Assembly (NCBI GenBank): GCA_016794595.1
Contig: JAEUJN010000066.1
Span: forward strand, 169,763-233,762
Source: Kineosporiaceae bacterium
GTDB lineage: Bacteria; Actinomycetota; Actinomycetes; Actinomycetales; Kineosporiaceae
Direction of reading: 5' to 3'
DNA length: 64,000 bases
Under the pieces are notes generated by a model. That model ran no database searches. It was given only the letters and a program-made list of their open reading frames with translations, and was not told the origin of the DNA. How positions within the stretch are numbered: position 1 is the first letter of the stretch; every line of letters starts with the position of its first letter. Below are positions 28,551 to 36,571 of the stretch, piece after piece. The translations under genes and the position numbers were made by a program.

Positions 28551-28880
28551 GTGCTGGTGGCGTTCTCGGTGGCCCCCTCGGGCGTGGGCGAGTCGGTCAG
28601 CGCCGCGGTGGCCGACGCCGTCCGGGTGGTGCGCGAATCGGGCCTTCCGCACCGAACCGACTCGATGTTCACCACCCTCGAGGGTGACTGGGACGAGTGC
28701 ATGGACGTCGTGCGGCGCGCCGTCGAGGCCGTGCAGGCTCACGGCAGCCGGGTCTCGCTGGTGCTCAAGGCCGACATCCGTGCCGATCCGGTGACCGGTG
28801 AGCCCCGGACAGGGGAGCTGCAGGCCAAACTCGACCGGTTGGAGTCGGCCCTGCTCGCCGGGGAGGCCGAGGCCCGGTGA
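28551..28880 (+). CDS. MTH1187/YkoF-type thiamine-binding protein
   Basis: A 109-residue alpha/beta ferredoxin-like protein: first strand [20 protein letters not shown], then [32 protein letters not shown] and the last strand [13 protein letters not shown]. These match the MTH1187 family (DUF77), which binds thiamine-type ligands and usually forms tetramers. Length is normal. The GTG start is at 28551 and the stop overlaps the next gene (GTGA). The companion genes here encode membrane and lipoproteins rather than a transporter, so its pathway is not clear. Confidence 0.85.
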   Translation: MLVAFSVAPSGVGESVSAAVADAVRVVRESGLPHRTDSMFTTLEGDWDECMDVVRRAVEAVQAHGSRVSLVLKADIRADPVTGEPRTGELQAKLDRLESALLAGEAEAR

Positions 28881-30016
28881 GCGGCCGCCGTGCCGCGGCG
28901 CCGGCTCCCGGTCGGCCGGGGGTGCGGGTCGGGAACGGGCTTCCCGGCGGGGGGCTGATCACGCTCCCGCGGCTCGCCCGGGTGGTGATCGGCATCGGCG
29001 CCGTCCTGATCCTGATCGGCCTGGCCACGTGGCTGCTCGGTGGCGGAACCGGCCCGCGCACCCTGGCCTTGGACGGCGCCGACCCGGTGGCGCTGCGGCC
29101 CGGGGCGTTGGGGGCGGACACCCCGGTGACGGTGCACGTCCGGGCCGCCGGGGCGACCGCGTTCATCGGGGTCGCCCGGGACGGCGACGCCGCCGCGGTG
29201 CTCGACGGTTCGGCCTGGGTGGAGCCGACCGGGGCAGGCGGGGACGAGGTCGTCCGGCACGACGGGGCCCGAGCGCTGACCGACCCCCGTGCCTCGGACG
29301 TGTGGGTCTCCCTCGCCTCTCAGCCGGACGAGGTGACGCTCACCTGGCCGGTGGCCGAGGGCGACTGGCGCATCGTGGCCTCCACGATCGGGCGGGCACC
29401 CTCCGGGCCGGGGGCAGTGGAGCTGCGCTGGACGGGCCCGGCCGAGCGGGGTGGGCGAGGCTGGATGACCGCCGGTGGGCTGGCCGTGATCGCCGGGGCC
29501 GCCGGGGTGGCGTGGGGTCGTCGGGGCTCCGGGCGGTCGGGGCGGTCGTGGCAGATCGGGGACGGCGGCCCGGCCGCGGCCCCTGCGCAGCGCGCGGACG
29601 ACGAGTCCCCCAGAGCCGGACGGGGTCCGGTCCAGGGACCGGACCAGGGACCGGTTCAGGGGCCGGAGCCGGACGCCGAGCGCACCGGGCTGATCTCGCG
29701 CCGGGCGTTGCGTGACCTGGAGCGGTCTCACGCGGCCGATGCCACGGCCATGATCTCTCGGCGGGCGATCCGGGATGCCGAGCCAACGCCCGCGAGCCAG
29801 GCCCGGCCACCGGATGCCTCCCCGCCGTCCCAGCCCCCTGCACCGGCTCCCGCGTCGGCCACCGAGCCCGAGGCCGCCCGTGCGCCGGCACCCCACCCCG
29901 CGCCCGCCGCGCCGTGGTTCCAGGCCGAGCCGTCACCGGACGACCCGGACCCGGACGAGCCCGAACAGGACGAGCCCGGCCCGGCGCCTCGCCCCTTCCG
30001 CGGGGGTGGCTCGTGA
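28877..30016 (+). CDS. Membrane protein with C-terminal Pro-rich tail and ISRRALRD repeats
   Basis: A 379-residue protein: N-terminal helix (about 35-55, [19 protein letters not shown]), an extracytoplasmic beta-rich domain (about 60-190), a second helix (about 195-215, [19 protein letters not shown]) and a long cytoplasmic tail rich in Pro/Ala/Asp/Glu. Within the tail, a motif appears twice, [11 protein letters not shown] and [11 protein letters not shown], and the DNA encodes three tandem VQGP/DQGP units. I recognise no domain. The GTG start overlaps the preceding stop and its stop overlaps the following lipoprotein start, so the three genes are translationally coupled. The repeated motif could be a docking site for a cytoplasmic partner. 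Confidence 0.75.
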   Translation: MSGRRAAAPAPGRPGVRVGNGLPGGGLITLPRLARVVIGIGAVLILIGLATWLLGGGTGPRTLALDGADPVALRPGALGADTPVTVHVRAAGATAFIGVARDGDAAAVLDGSAWVEPTGAGGDEVVRHDGARALTDPRASDVWVSLASQPDEVTLTWPVAEGDWRIVASTIGRAPSGPGAVELRWTGPAERGGRGWMTAGGLAVIAGAAGVAWGRRGSGRSGRSWQIGDGGPAAAPAQRADDESPRAGRGPVQGPDQGPVQGPEPDAERTGLISRRALRDLERSHAADATAMISRRAIRDAEPTPASQARPPDASPPSQPPAPAPASATEPEAARAPAPHPAPAAPWFQAEPSPDDPDPDEPEQDEPGPAPRPFRGGGS

Positions 30017-31149
30017 CCCGCCACGGGACCTCACCCAGGCGGCGGCCCGGCGGGTCCGCGGCGGGGGTGCTCACCCTGACCGCGCTGATGACTCTCTCCG
30101 CCCTGGCCGGCTGTTCGGACGGTGAGGGTGGGTCCTCGTCCCCGGCCGTGACCTCTGCTGTCACCTCCCCGGCGAGTTCGCCCGCGACCTCCCCGGCGAT
30201 GTCCCCGGCGGTGTCCTCGACAGCGCCCGCCGCGGGGGAGAGCTGGGGCTACCCGGCCCTGGTCGAGGCCCAGGTCGTCCGGATCGACGACGCGGCCGAC
30301 GCCGCGCTGTCCACGGCGATCACGGCCAGGGACGTCGCGGCGGCGGGCGCTCGCCTCGTCGGGCCGGCCCGACGGCTGCTGGCCGCCGAACTGACCGTGG
30401 CGCGGGCCCGGGGAACAGCGCCTCCCGCCGCCACCCGGCTGGCGGCGTCCCGGGTGATGGTCCCGCTGGCGGGACCCTGGCCCCGCTGGTTCGTGACCGC
30501 GGGCTCGGCCACCCGCCGTCCGACGCCGCTGGTCAGGGTGCTGCACAGCCCCAGCGCGCGCGAGCCGTTCGGGGTGTGGGCCGAGCTCGCCCTGCTGCCC
30601 GGGGCCACCTTGCCCGAGCCGGCCGGCGGTGGTCAGGGGACGCCGCTGCTGGCACCGGCGACCGCTGGCCTGGTGATGTCGCCGCAGCAGGTGGCGATCG
30701 GGTACGCCGACCTGCTCACCCGGGGCACGAACAGCAGGTTCGCCACCGCCTTCGCCAAGGACTCCTTCCGCCCGCAGCTGGGTGAGCGGCTCGCCGCGGA
30801 CCGCCGGCGCATCGTCTCGACCGCGGTGGCCACCATCTCCTCCACCCACGCGCCGGTTCTCGCCTCGACGCGGGCGCTGCGCACCCGGGACGGCGGGGCC
30901 CTGGTGATCGTCGAGCTGCTGCACACCTACCAGGTGACGGTGGACGCCGGGGGAGGCGTGGTGCGCCCGGACGAGGACTGGGCGGCGCTCGCCGGCCGGT
31001 CGGAGTTCACCCGGACCCTGCGCCGGGAGTCGGTGGAGGTGCTCGCCTTCGTCGTGCCGCCCGCGCCCGCCGGTGCCCGGTCGGCGTCCGACCCGAAGCC
31101 CACCCTGGTGGCCGCGGTCAAGGGGGACGTCGCCGCCACCGGCTCCTGA
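30013..31149 (+). CDS. Lipoprotein of unknown function
   Basis: A 378-residue protein starting at the GTG that overlaps the preceding TGA. It has a lipoprotein signal (VLTLTALMTLSALAGC, Cys34), a Ser/Thr/Pro-rich spacer with a repeating TSPASSPATSPAMSP pattern, and two alpha/beta regions (about 80-220 and 225-345). The second, QQVAIGYADLLTRG to VIVELLHTYQVTV, resembles cone-like NTF2 folds in outline, but this is not certain. It is membrane-linked outside the cell and coupled to the membrane protein at 28877, so the pair may form an envelope complex. Confidence 0.75.
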   Translation: MTRHGTSPRRRPGGSAAGVLTLTALMTLSALAGCSDGEGGSSSPAVTSAVTSPASSPATSPAMSPAVSSTAPAAGESWGYPALVEAQVVRIDDAADAALSTAITARDVAAAGARLVGPARRLLAAELTVARARGTAPPAATRLAASRVMVPLAGPWPRWFVTAGSATRRPTPLVRVLHSPSAREPFGVWAELALLPGATLPEPAGGGQGTPLLAPATAGLVMSPQQVAIGYADLLTRGTNSRFATAFAKDSFRPQLGERLAADRRRIVSTAVATISSTHAPVLASTRALRTRDGGALVIVELLHTYQVTVDAGGGVVRPDEDWAALAGRSEFTRTLRRESVEVLAFVVPPAPAGARSASDPKPTLVAAVKGDVAATGS

Positions 31150-31336
31150 CCCGCGGCGCACGGCGCACGGGCGCGGTCCACGGCGCACGGTCCACGGCGT
31201 ACGGCCCACGGGCACGGTCCGGGCGACATGCCGTCGGGACGCTCGTTTCCGGCGCAGCCGATGGCGGCGCCAGTCGTTAGTCTTGGCTCAGCCGATCGCT
31301 CGGTACGCGAGCCACCACGGAAGGTACGCACGACCG

Positions 31337-32323
31337 ATGAGCACTCAGTCCGGACGAGCCCCCCGCCCCAGCCTCGACCTCCGGGGCGCAGTCGACCTGT
31401 CGAGCCTGGCGGCCCGGTCCGCCCCGGCCGCGTCGACCGCAGCGGGCGGCGGCGGCTCCTCATCGGCTACCGGGGGTGGCGGCGGCGACGGAACGGTCAT
31501 CGCGGTGACCGACGCGAGCTTCGTGGCGGACGTGGTCGAGCAGTCCAAGACCGTGCCCGTGGTGCTCGACTTCTGGGCGACCTGGTGCGGGCCGTGTCGC
31601 CAGTTGTCGCCGGTGCTGGAGAAGCTCGCGGCCGAGTTCGAGGGTGCCTTCCTGCTGGCGACGGTCGACGTCGACGCCAATCCGCAGCTGGCCCAGGCCT
31701 TCCAGGTGCAGTCCATCCCCTCGGTCTACGCCGTGCTCAAGGGTCAGCCCATCCCGTTGTTCCAGGGAGCCCAGCCCGAGGTTCAGGTGCGCCAGGTGAT
31801 CACCGAGCTGCTGCGGGTGGCGGCGGCCAACGGCGTGACCGGCCGGGTCGTCCAGGGCGAGGCCGAGCCGGCCGATGGCGACCTCGCCGAGGAGGAGGTC
31901 GAGGAGAGCCTGCCACCGCACCACCAGGCGGCCTACGACGCCATCGAGGCGGGCGATCTGGACGCCGCGGCGGCCGCGTACGAGGCCGCGCTGGCGGAGA
32001 GTCCGGCGGACGAGTTGGCCCGGCTGGGGCTCGCCCAGGTGAAGTTGCTGCAGCGCACCCAGGGGGCCGAGCCGGGTGCTGCCCGTGCGGCTGCGGCGGC
32101 CGCGCCGGCCGATGTGGTCGCGCAGATGCTGGTCGCCGATCTGGACGTGCTCGGCGGGCACATCGAGGACGCTTTCGGCCGATTGGTCGACACGGTGCGG
32201 ATCACGGCCGGCTCCGAGCGGGAGCGGGTTCGGGTGCGCCTGATCGAGCTCTTCGAGGTGGTCGGCGTCGAGGACCCGCGGGTGGCCTCCGCGCGGTTGG
32301 CGCTGGCGAACGCCCTGTTCTGA
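31337..32323 (+). CDS. Thioredoxin-TPR protein (YbbN/CnoX-like)
   Basis: A 328-residue cytoplasmic protein. A Gly/Ser-rich stretch at about 40-55 precedes a thioredoxin domain (about 60-165) with the redox motif WATWCGPCRQLSP and the cis-Pro region SIPSVYAVLKG. The second half (about 190-328) is a TPR-like helical repeat (YDAIEAGDLDAAAAAYEAAL). This is the YbbN/CnoX layout, a chaperone-linked redox protein that protects clients and may hand them to GroEL or DnaK. In actinobacteria the family keeps CGPC, implying real disulfide chemistry. I use ATG 31337; the longer frame from 31073 lies within the previous gene. Confidence 0.92.
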   Translation: MSTQSGRAPRPSLDLRGAVDLSSLAARSAPAASTAAGGGGSSSATGGGGGDGTVIAVTDASFVADVVEQSKTVPVVLDFWATWCGPCRQLSPVLEKLAAEFEGAFLLATVDVDANPQLAQAFQVQSIPSVYAVLKGQPIPLFQGAQPEVQVRQVITELLRVAAANGVTGRVVQGEAEPADGDLAEEEVEESLPPHHQAAYDAIEAGDLDAAAAAYEAALAESPADELARLGLAQVKLLQRTQGAEPGAARAAAAAAPADVVAQMLVADLDVLGGHIEDAFGRLVDTVRITAGSERERVRVRLIELFEVVGVEDPRVASARLALANALF

Positions 32324-32399
32324 CCCGGCCGTACCACCTGCCCCGACCGGCTGTCCCGACCACCTGTCCCGACGATCTGCCCCGACGGTCTGCCCTGGC

Positions 32400-32567
32400 T
32401 CAGCGCCTGCGGGTGAGGGCGGCGAGCAGCCGCAGCAGTGCGCCGCCCCGTGCGGGGCGGAAGCGGGGACAGAGGTCCTCGGGGCACAGGGCGCAGTCCG
32501 TCCCGCGTCGGTAGTGCAGGTGCGCGTCCCGGGGGTGCCCGCACCGACATGTCCGTGACCGGAACAC
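32400..32567 (-). CDS. Tiny Cys/His-rich zinc-ribbon-like protein
   Basis: A 55-residue protein with a dense metal-ligand pattern: TCRCGHPRDAHLHYRRGTDC then CALCPEDLCPRF, i.e. C-x-C-G-H, H-x-H-Y-R, D-C-x-x-C and a final C. Small actinobacterial proteins with this C-C-G-H...HYR.G.DC..C pattern are familiar, although their function is unknown to me. The GTG at 32567 has AGGTGGG about 9 nt upstream. The open frame continues to 32615, but the first 16 codons look like leader sequence. It is convergent with the thioredoxin-TPR gene. Confidence 0.7.
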   Translation of the reverse strand: MFRSRTCRCGHPRDAHLHYRRGTDCALCPEDLCPRFRPARGGALLRLLAALTRRR

Positions 32568-33113
32568 GTCGATCCCACCTCTCCTGGCCCCCCGGCCGAT
32601 TCCTCCGCCGCGCACGGCGGGAATTCGCCACGCCCCGCTGGTTCACGGGGCAGGTCCACCTTCTCAGAGTGGACGGGTGGCGGGGGAGGTCCTCGGCTCG
32701 GGCTCACGCCGGTCCTCGCCTCCTGCTCGTGCCCGGTCCGCCCCAGGTCCGTCCCTGCGGCCACCCTGCGGGCCCGGCGCCGACGAGGTGACCGCCGTTC
32801 GCCGCTCGCGCTCCGCCGATGGTCGCGCGACGGCTGAGAGCGTTACCGGGCTCACATCTTAGGGATTTCTTAACGGCATCACGGAAAGCGGCTTGTTGTC
32901 GATTTAAGTACGAATGACAATCTGTGACTTTGTGCTGCTGAACGATCGACACAGAGTGAGATTTCGGCCCGAAATGGCGGATCGTGATCAACGATTTCTT
33001 GACCTTGTGGATGCGTTGTTCCGACCTTCGGCGCAGGCCCACTGTGCTTGAATCGCAACGTTCTCGGGGACCAGGCGCCGCACGTGGGGCGCAGATCGAA
33101 GGGGAAGTTGCGC
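32568..33113. other. Intergenic region upstream of the glycan locus
   Basis: A 546-bp gap without a convincing gene. About 32850-33060 is AT-richer than the flanks, as expected for a promoter region, and contains the 15-bp palindrome ATTTCGG-C-CCGAAAT at 32961-32975, a possible operator. I could not fix a -35/-10 pair. It presumably drives the first glycosyltransferase of the locus. Confidence 0.55.
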
Positions 33114-33224
33114 GTGAGCAACGCAATGGGCATCGACCAGTCGCCGGACCTGGCGCCGACCCGGTCGAGGACCGTCACCCAATTCCCTCGGATTTCGGTG
33201 GTCGTCCCGGCTCGTAATGAGGCC

Positions 33225-33232
33225 AAGAATCT
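33225..33232. repeat. Left target-site duplication of the IS
   Basis: AAGAATCT immediately left of the IS; the identical octamer follows the right end at 34718-34725. Eight-bp duplications are normal for ISL3 elements. Confidence 0.93.
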
Positions 33233-34717
33233 GGCTCTTCGTAGTTGCGCGTGGAGTTTTCATGATCACGACACGGCGGGTTGATCGCTGGTCGGTGACG
33301 TAGGCGGCTCGTGGTCCTGCGCTGGGATGGGTGTTGCGAGACATCCGTTCCAGTGAAGGGATCCACGAGCCTTGTTCGAGCCTACGGGCTCGCCGCGTGA
33401 TGCGGCGAGCGTGCTGTTCAACCTGCCCGGGTATGCCGTCGTCGCAGCGGTCGACGGGGTCGACGACGACGGTCAGCCGGTGCGGCGGGTCATGGTCGCC
33501 TCGGCCGCCGCGGAGGCGGCGTGTCCGGCGTGCGGGGTGTTGTCGGCGCGGGTGCATCAGGTCCGCCGGAGCCGGCTGCTGGACATCCCGGTCGCCGGTC
33601 GGGTGGAGGTGGTGACGATCCGGCGCCGCTTCGTCTGCGCCGAGAGGCGGTGCGTGAAGCGGACGTTCGCCGAGGCCACCGACCAGGTCCCGTTGCGGGC
33701 CAAGGCCACGACCCGGCTCCGCGCCGCCGTGCTGGACGCGGTGATCTGTTCGGGTCGTGCGGTGGAGGAGGTTGCCGCCGCCCACGGTGTCAGCTGGTGG
33801 ACGGTCCAGCGATCGGTCAACGCCGCCGCCGTGGTCCTGCCCGACGTGGATGCCGTGCTCGTGCGCCGGCTCGGGATCGATGAGCACCGCTACCGCTCGG
33901 TGCGGTTCTTCCGCGACGAGGCCGGGGACTGGAAACGCCGGGAGCCGTGGATGACCACCCTGGTCGACCTGGACACCGGCCGGGTGCTGGCCGTGGTCGA
34001 CGGGCGCACCTCCGGCGGCGTCGGAGGCTGGCTCGAGGCCCGCTCCCAGGCATGGCGGGATCGGGTGCAGGTGGTCGCGATCGACCCGTCCGCGGCCTAC
34101 CGCAAGGCGATCGTCGAGCACCTGCCGCAGGCCGCTGTTGCCGTGGACGCCTTCCACCTGGTCAAACTCGCGAACGAGGCGCTCACCCAAGTCCGTCAAC
34201 GCCTGGCCCGGCAACGCCACGGCCGCCGCGGCCGCTCACGGGACGCGGCGTGGGCGAACCGGCGGCTCCTGCTGCGCGCCGCCAACACCCTGTCGCCGCG
34301 GGCGTTGGCCCGGCTCAAGCGGACCTTCCACGACGACGACCCGACCAGCGAACTGGCCGCTGCTTGGGCCGTGAAGGAACAACTCCGCCGGCTCCTGGCC
34401 TGCACCAGCCTGGCCACGGTGCACCAGGAGAAGATGCGCCTGGGCGTCTACGTCCTGGCCGCCGACACCGCCGAGACCACCCGGCTGTGGGACACGATCT
34501 GCACCTGGTGGACCGAGATCGAGGTCACCGTGATCACCGGTGTCACCAACGCCAAGACCGAGGCCGCGAACACGAGCGTCAAACACATCAAGCGCACCGG
34601 CCGCGGCTACCGCAACCAGGACCACTACAAGGCCCGTATCCTCCTACGCAGCGCCGCCCGGACGGCAGCGTGAACACCTTGATCAACACAGGACATCACG
34701 CGCAACTACGAAGAGCC
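33233..34717 (+). mobile_element. Intact ISL3-family insertion sequence, 1485 bp
   Basis: The element is bounded by perfect 21-bp terminal inverted repeats (33233-33253 and 34697-34717, GGCTCTTCGTAGTTGCGCGTG inwards) and flanked by an 8-bp direct repeat. It carries one complete transposase gene. Size, repeat length and duplication all fit ISL3. Perfect ends and duplications argue for a recent insertion. No other copy is seen in this window. Confidence 0.95.
33372..34673 (+). CDS. ISL3-family transposase
   Basis: A 433-residue transposase. The N-terminal zinc-binding region has ACPACGVLSARVHQ and a second Cys pair (FVCAERRCVKRTF). A helix-turn-helix follows (SGRAVEEVAAAHGVSWWTVQ). The DDE catalytic core shows LGIDEHRYRS, VVAIDPSAAYRKAI, VDAFHLVKLANEAL and the ISL3 C-terminal signature TGVTNAKTEAANTSVKHIKR with GRGYRNQDHYKARILL. 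The length is normal. The start appears to be TTG at 33372, with GAAGGG upstream; no internal stop is present, so the element may be active. Confidence 0.94.
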   Translation: MFEPTGSPRDAASVLFNLPGYAVVAAVDGVDDDGQPVRRVMVASAAAEAACPACGVLSARVHQVRRSRLLDIPVAGRVEVVTIRRRFVCAERRCVKRTFAEATDQVPLRAKATTRLRAAVLDAVICSGRAVEEVAAAHGVSWWTVQRSVNAAAVVLPDVDAVLVRRLGIDEHRYRSVRFFRDEAGDWKRREPWMTTLVDLDTGRVLAVVDGRTSGGVGGWLEARSQAWRDRVQVVAIDPSAAYRKAIVEHLPQAAVAVDAFHLVKLANEALTQVRQRLARQRHGRRGRSRDAAWANRRLLLRAANTLSPRALARLKRTFHDDDPTSELAAAWAVKEQLRRLLACTSLATVHQEKMRLGVYVLAADTAETTRLWDTICTWWTEIEVTVITGVTNAKTEAANTSVKHIKRTGRGYRNQDHYKARILLRSAARTAA

Positions 34718-34725
34718 AAGAATCT
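34718..34725. repeat. Right target-site duplication of the IS
   Basis: AAGAATCT directly after the right inverted repeat, identical to 33225-33232. Confidence 0.93.
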
Positions 34726-35466
34726 TCCCCACGTTCTTCCCGGAATTCCCGCCGAGGTGCACGAGGTGATTCTGGTCGACGGGAATTCCTCGGACGACAC
34801 CATTGCGGTGGCCCAGCAGTACTGGCCCGGCATCAAGGTGGTCCGCCAGACCCGGCGCGGCAAGGGCAACGCCCTGGCCTGTGGCTTCGCCGCCGTGACC
34901 GGTGACGTCGTGGTCATGCTGGACGCCGACGGGTCCGCCGACCCCGGCGAGATCCCGGCCTACGTCGCCGCGCTGGTCGACGGTGCCGACTTCGCCAAGG
35001 GCACCCGGTTCGCCAAGGGGGGCGGCAGCAAGGACATCACGCACTTCCGCCGCTGGGGCAACGCCGGCCTGAACGGGCTGGTCAACCTGCTGTTCGGCAC
35101 TCGCTACACCGACCTCTGCTACGGCTACAACGCGTTCTGGACCCGCCTGTTGCCGGTGCTCGACCTGCCCGAGACCCACCAGGACGAGGCCGGCCCGGAC
35201 GACATGATCTGGGGCGACGGGTTCGAGATCGAGACCCTGATCAACGTCCGGGTGGCCAAGGCCAAGGCGACCATCCGCGAGGTGGGCAGCGTCGAGCTGG
35301 AGCGCATCCACGGCGTGAGCAATCTGAACGCTGTCAGTGACGGCCTGCGGGTGCTGCGCACGATCATGTCCGAGCGTCGTCGCACTCGGGTCCGGGCGAT
35401 GACCCCGGCGCCGGTCGTGAGCACCATTCCGTCGGCCCGGGAGGCCGAGGCGGAGTCGGTGAGCGC

Positions 35467-36468
35467 GTGACCTCAGGCGAGGCCACGGTCGTCATCGCCA
35501 CCCACAGCGAGCGACGCTGGGACTTCCTCGTGGCCGCGGTCGACAGCGTTCGGGCGCAGTCCGTGCCCTCCCGGCTGGTGATCGCGGTGGATCACAACCC
35601 GGCACTGCTGGAGCGGGTTGCCCGGACCTGGCCCGACGTCCGGGTGGTGGCCAACCGCCACGGGCGGGGCGCCTCGGGAACCCGCAACACCGGTGCCGAA
35701 CTGGCGAGGACCGAGCTGGTGGTGTTCCTGGACGACGACGCCACTGCCCGGCCCGGGTGGCTCGAGCGCCTGCTGGCGCCCTTCGCCGACCCGGCCGTGG
35801 TGGGCACCGGCGGGGGAGTGGCCCCGGCCTGGGCCCCCGAGGTCGGACGGCGTCCGGTGTGGTTCCCGGAGGAGTTCGACTGGGCCATCGGGGCCAGCTA
35901 TCGCGGCATGCCGACCCGGACCAGCCGGATCCGCAACGTCTGGAGCGAGAACATGGCGGTCCGCCGGTCCGTGTTCGAGTCCGTCGGGGGGTTCCGGACC
36001 GGGTTCGGCAAGGTCGGCGACCGCAACAAGCCCGAGGACACCGACGTGTGCATCCGCATGGGGGCAGCGGTGCCCGACGGCCGCTGGATGTACGTCCCCG
36101 ACGCGCTGGTCCATCACCACGTGCCGCGGGACCGCTCGACCTACCGGTTCTTCCTGGCCCGCTCGTTCAACGAGGGGTGGGGCAAGGTGGAGATGTCCCG
36201 GCTGCTCGGCCCGGCCGAGCGGCTCGACCACGAACGCCGGTACCTGACCCACACGATCCCGCGGGGGATCGGGGCGGCCCTGGGCGAGGCTGCCTCGGGG
36301 CGTCCGGTGGCCGCTCTGCGGGCCGGGGCCGATCGCCACCGGGGTCGCGGCGGCCGGCATCGGTGCCGCCGGTGCGACCGTGGCGGCGTCCGTGGGGTCC
36401 CTGCGTGCGCGCAGGGGTGCTCGGGGCTGATTCCGGCCCGGATCGTGCCCGGGCTCTGCGCATACTGA
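35467..36468 (+). CDS. Family 2 glycosyltransferase, C-terminus probably frameshifted
   Basis: A GT2 enzyme: ATVVIATHSERRWDFLVAAV, GRGASGTRNTGAELA, VVFLDDDATARPGWLERLL (DXD), NVWSENMAVRRSVFESVGGF and GDRNKPEDTDVCIRMG (ED motif). GTG start overlapping the previous stop. In the given frame the last ~40 residues become Arg/Cys-rich and unlike the family. One frame over, from about 36332, the DNA encodes IATGVAAAGIGAAGATVAAS and a basic end, stopping at 36430: a typical C-terminal membrane helix. One extra base in the GGCCGGGGCC run (36321-36330) explains the switch. The enzyme probably adds a sugar to a lipid-linked glycan at the inner membrane. Confidence 0.88.
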   Translation: MTSGEATVVIATHSERRWDFLVAAVDSVRAQSVPSRLVIAVDHNPALLERVARTWPDVRVVANRHGRGASGTRNTGAELARTELVVFLDDDATARPGWLERLLAPFADPAVVGTGGGVAPAWAPEVGRRPVWFPEEFDWAIGASYRGMPTRTSRIRNVWSENMAVRRSVFESVGGFRTGFGKVGDRNKPEDTDVCIRMGAAVPDGRWMYVPDALVHHHVPRDRSTYRFFLARSFNEGWGKVEMSRLLGPAERLDHERRYLTHTIPRGIGAALGEAASGRPVAALRAGADRHRGRGGRHRCRRCDRGGVRGVPACAQGCSGLIPARIVPGLCAY

Positions 36469-36571
36469 GGTGTGTTGCCTGCAGGCCGAGACCGGGGCGG
36501 GGGGCGGGGGGCGGGGCACAGCCGACCACCCGGCCCGAGGGGATCGAGAACACGGGGATGAGGAGTGACCG

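Larger units (their letters stand above)
33114..35470 (+). pseudogene. Family 2 glycosyltransferase split by an ISL3 element
   Basis: The 5' part (33114-33232) encodes FPRISVVVPARNEAKN after a GTG start with GAAGGGGAAG 6 nt upstream. The 3' part (34726-35470) continues with PHVLPGIPAEVHEVILVDGN, then VVMLDADGSADPGEIP (DXD), FAKGTRFAKGGGSKDITHFRRWGN and a C-terminal catalytic region. Removing the IS and one 8-bp duplication joins the codons ...AAG AAT CT|T CCC CAC... without a frame change, giving 288 codons (287 residues), the usual size of a soluble dolichyl-phosphate-mannose-synthase-like GT2. The gene is therefore recently inactivated. The 3' end overlaps the next GT2 gene (GTGA), so translation of the downstream genes may also be affected. 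Confidence 0.93.

Noticed and set aside
33947..34672. Second frame inside the transposase gene that continues into the glycosyltransferase
   Set aside because: It is an out-of-frame Arg/Gly/Pro-rich shadow up to 34717; only the part after the IS end is real glycosyltransferase sequence.
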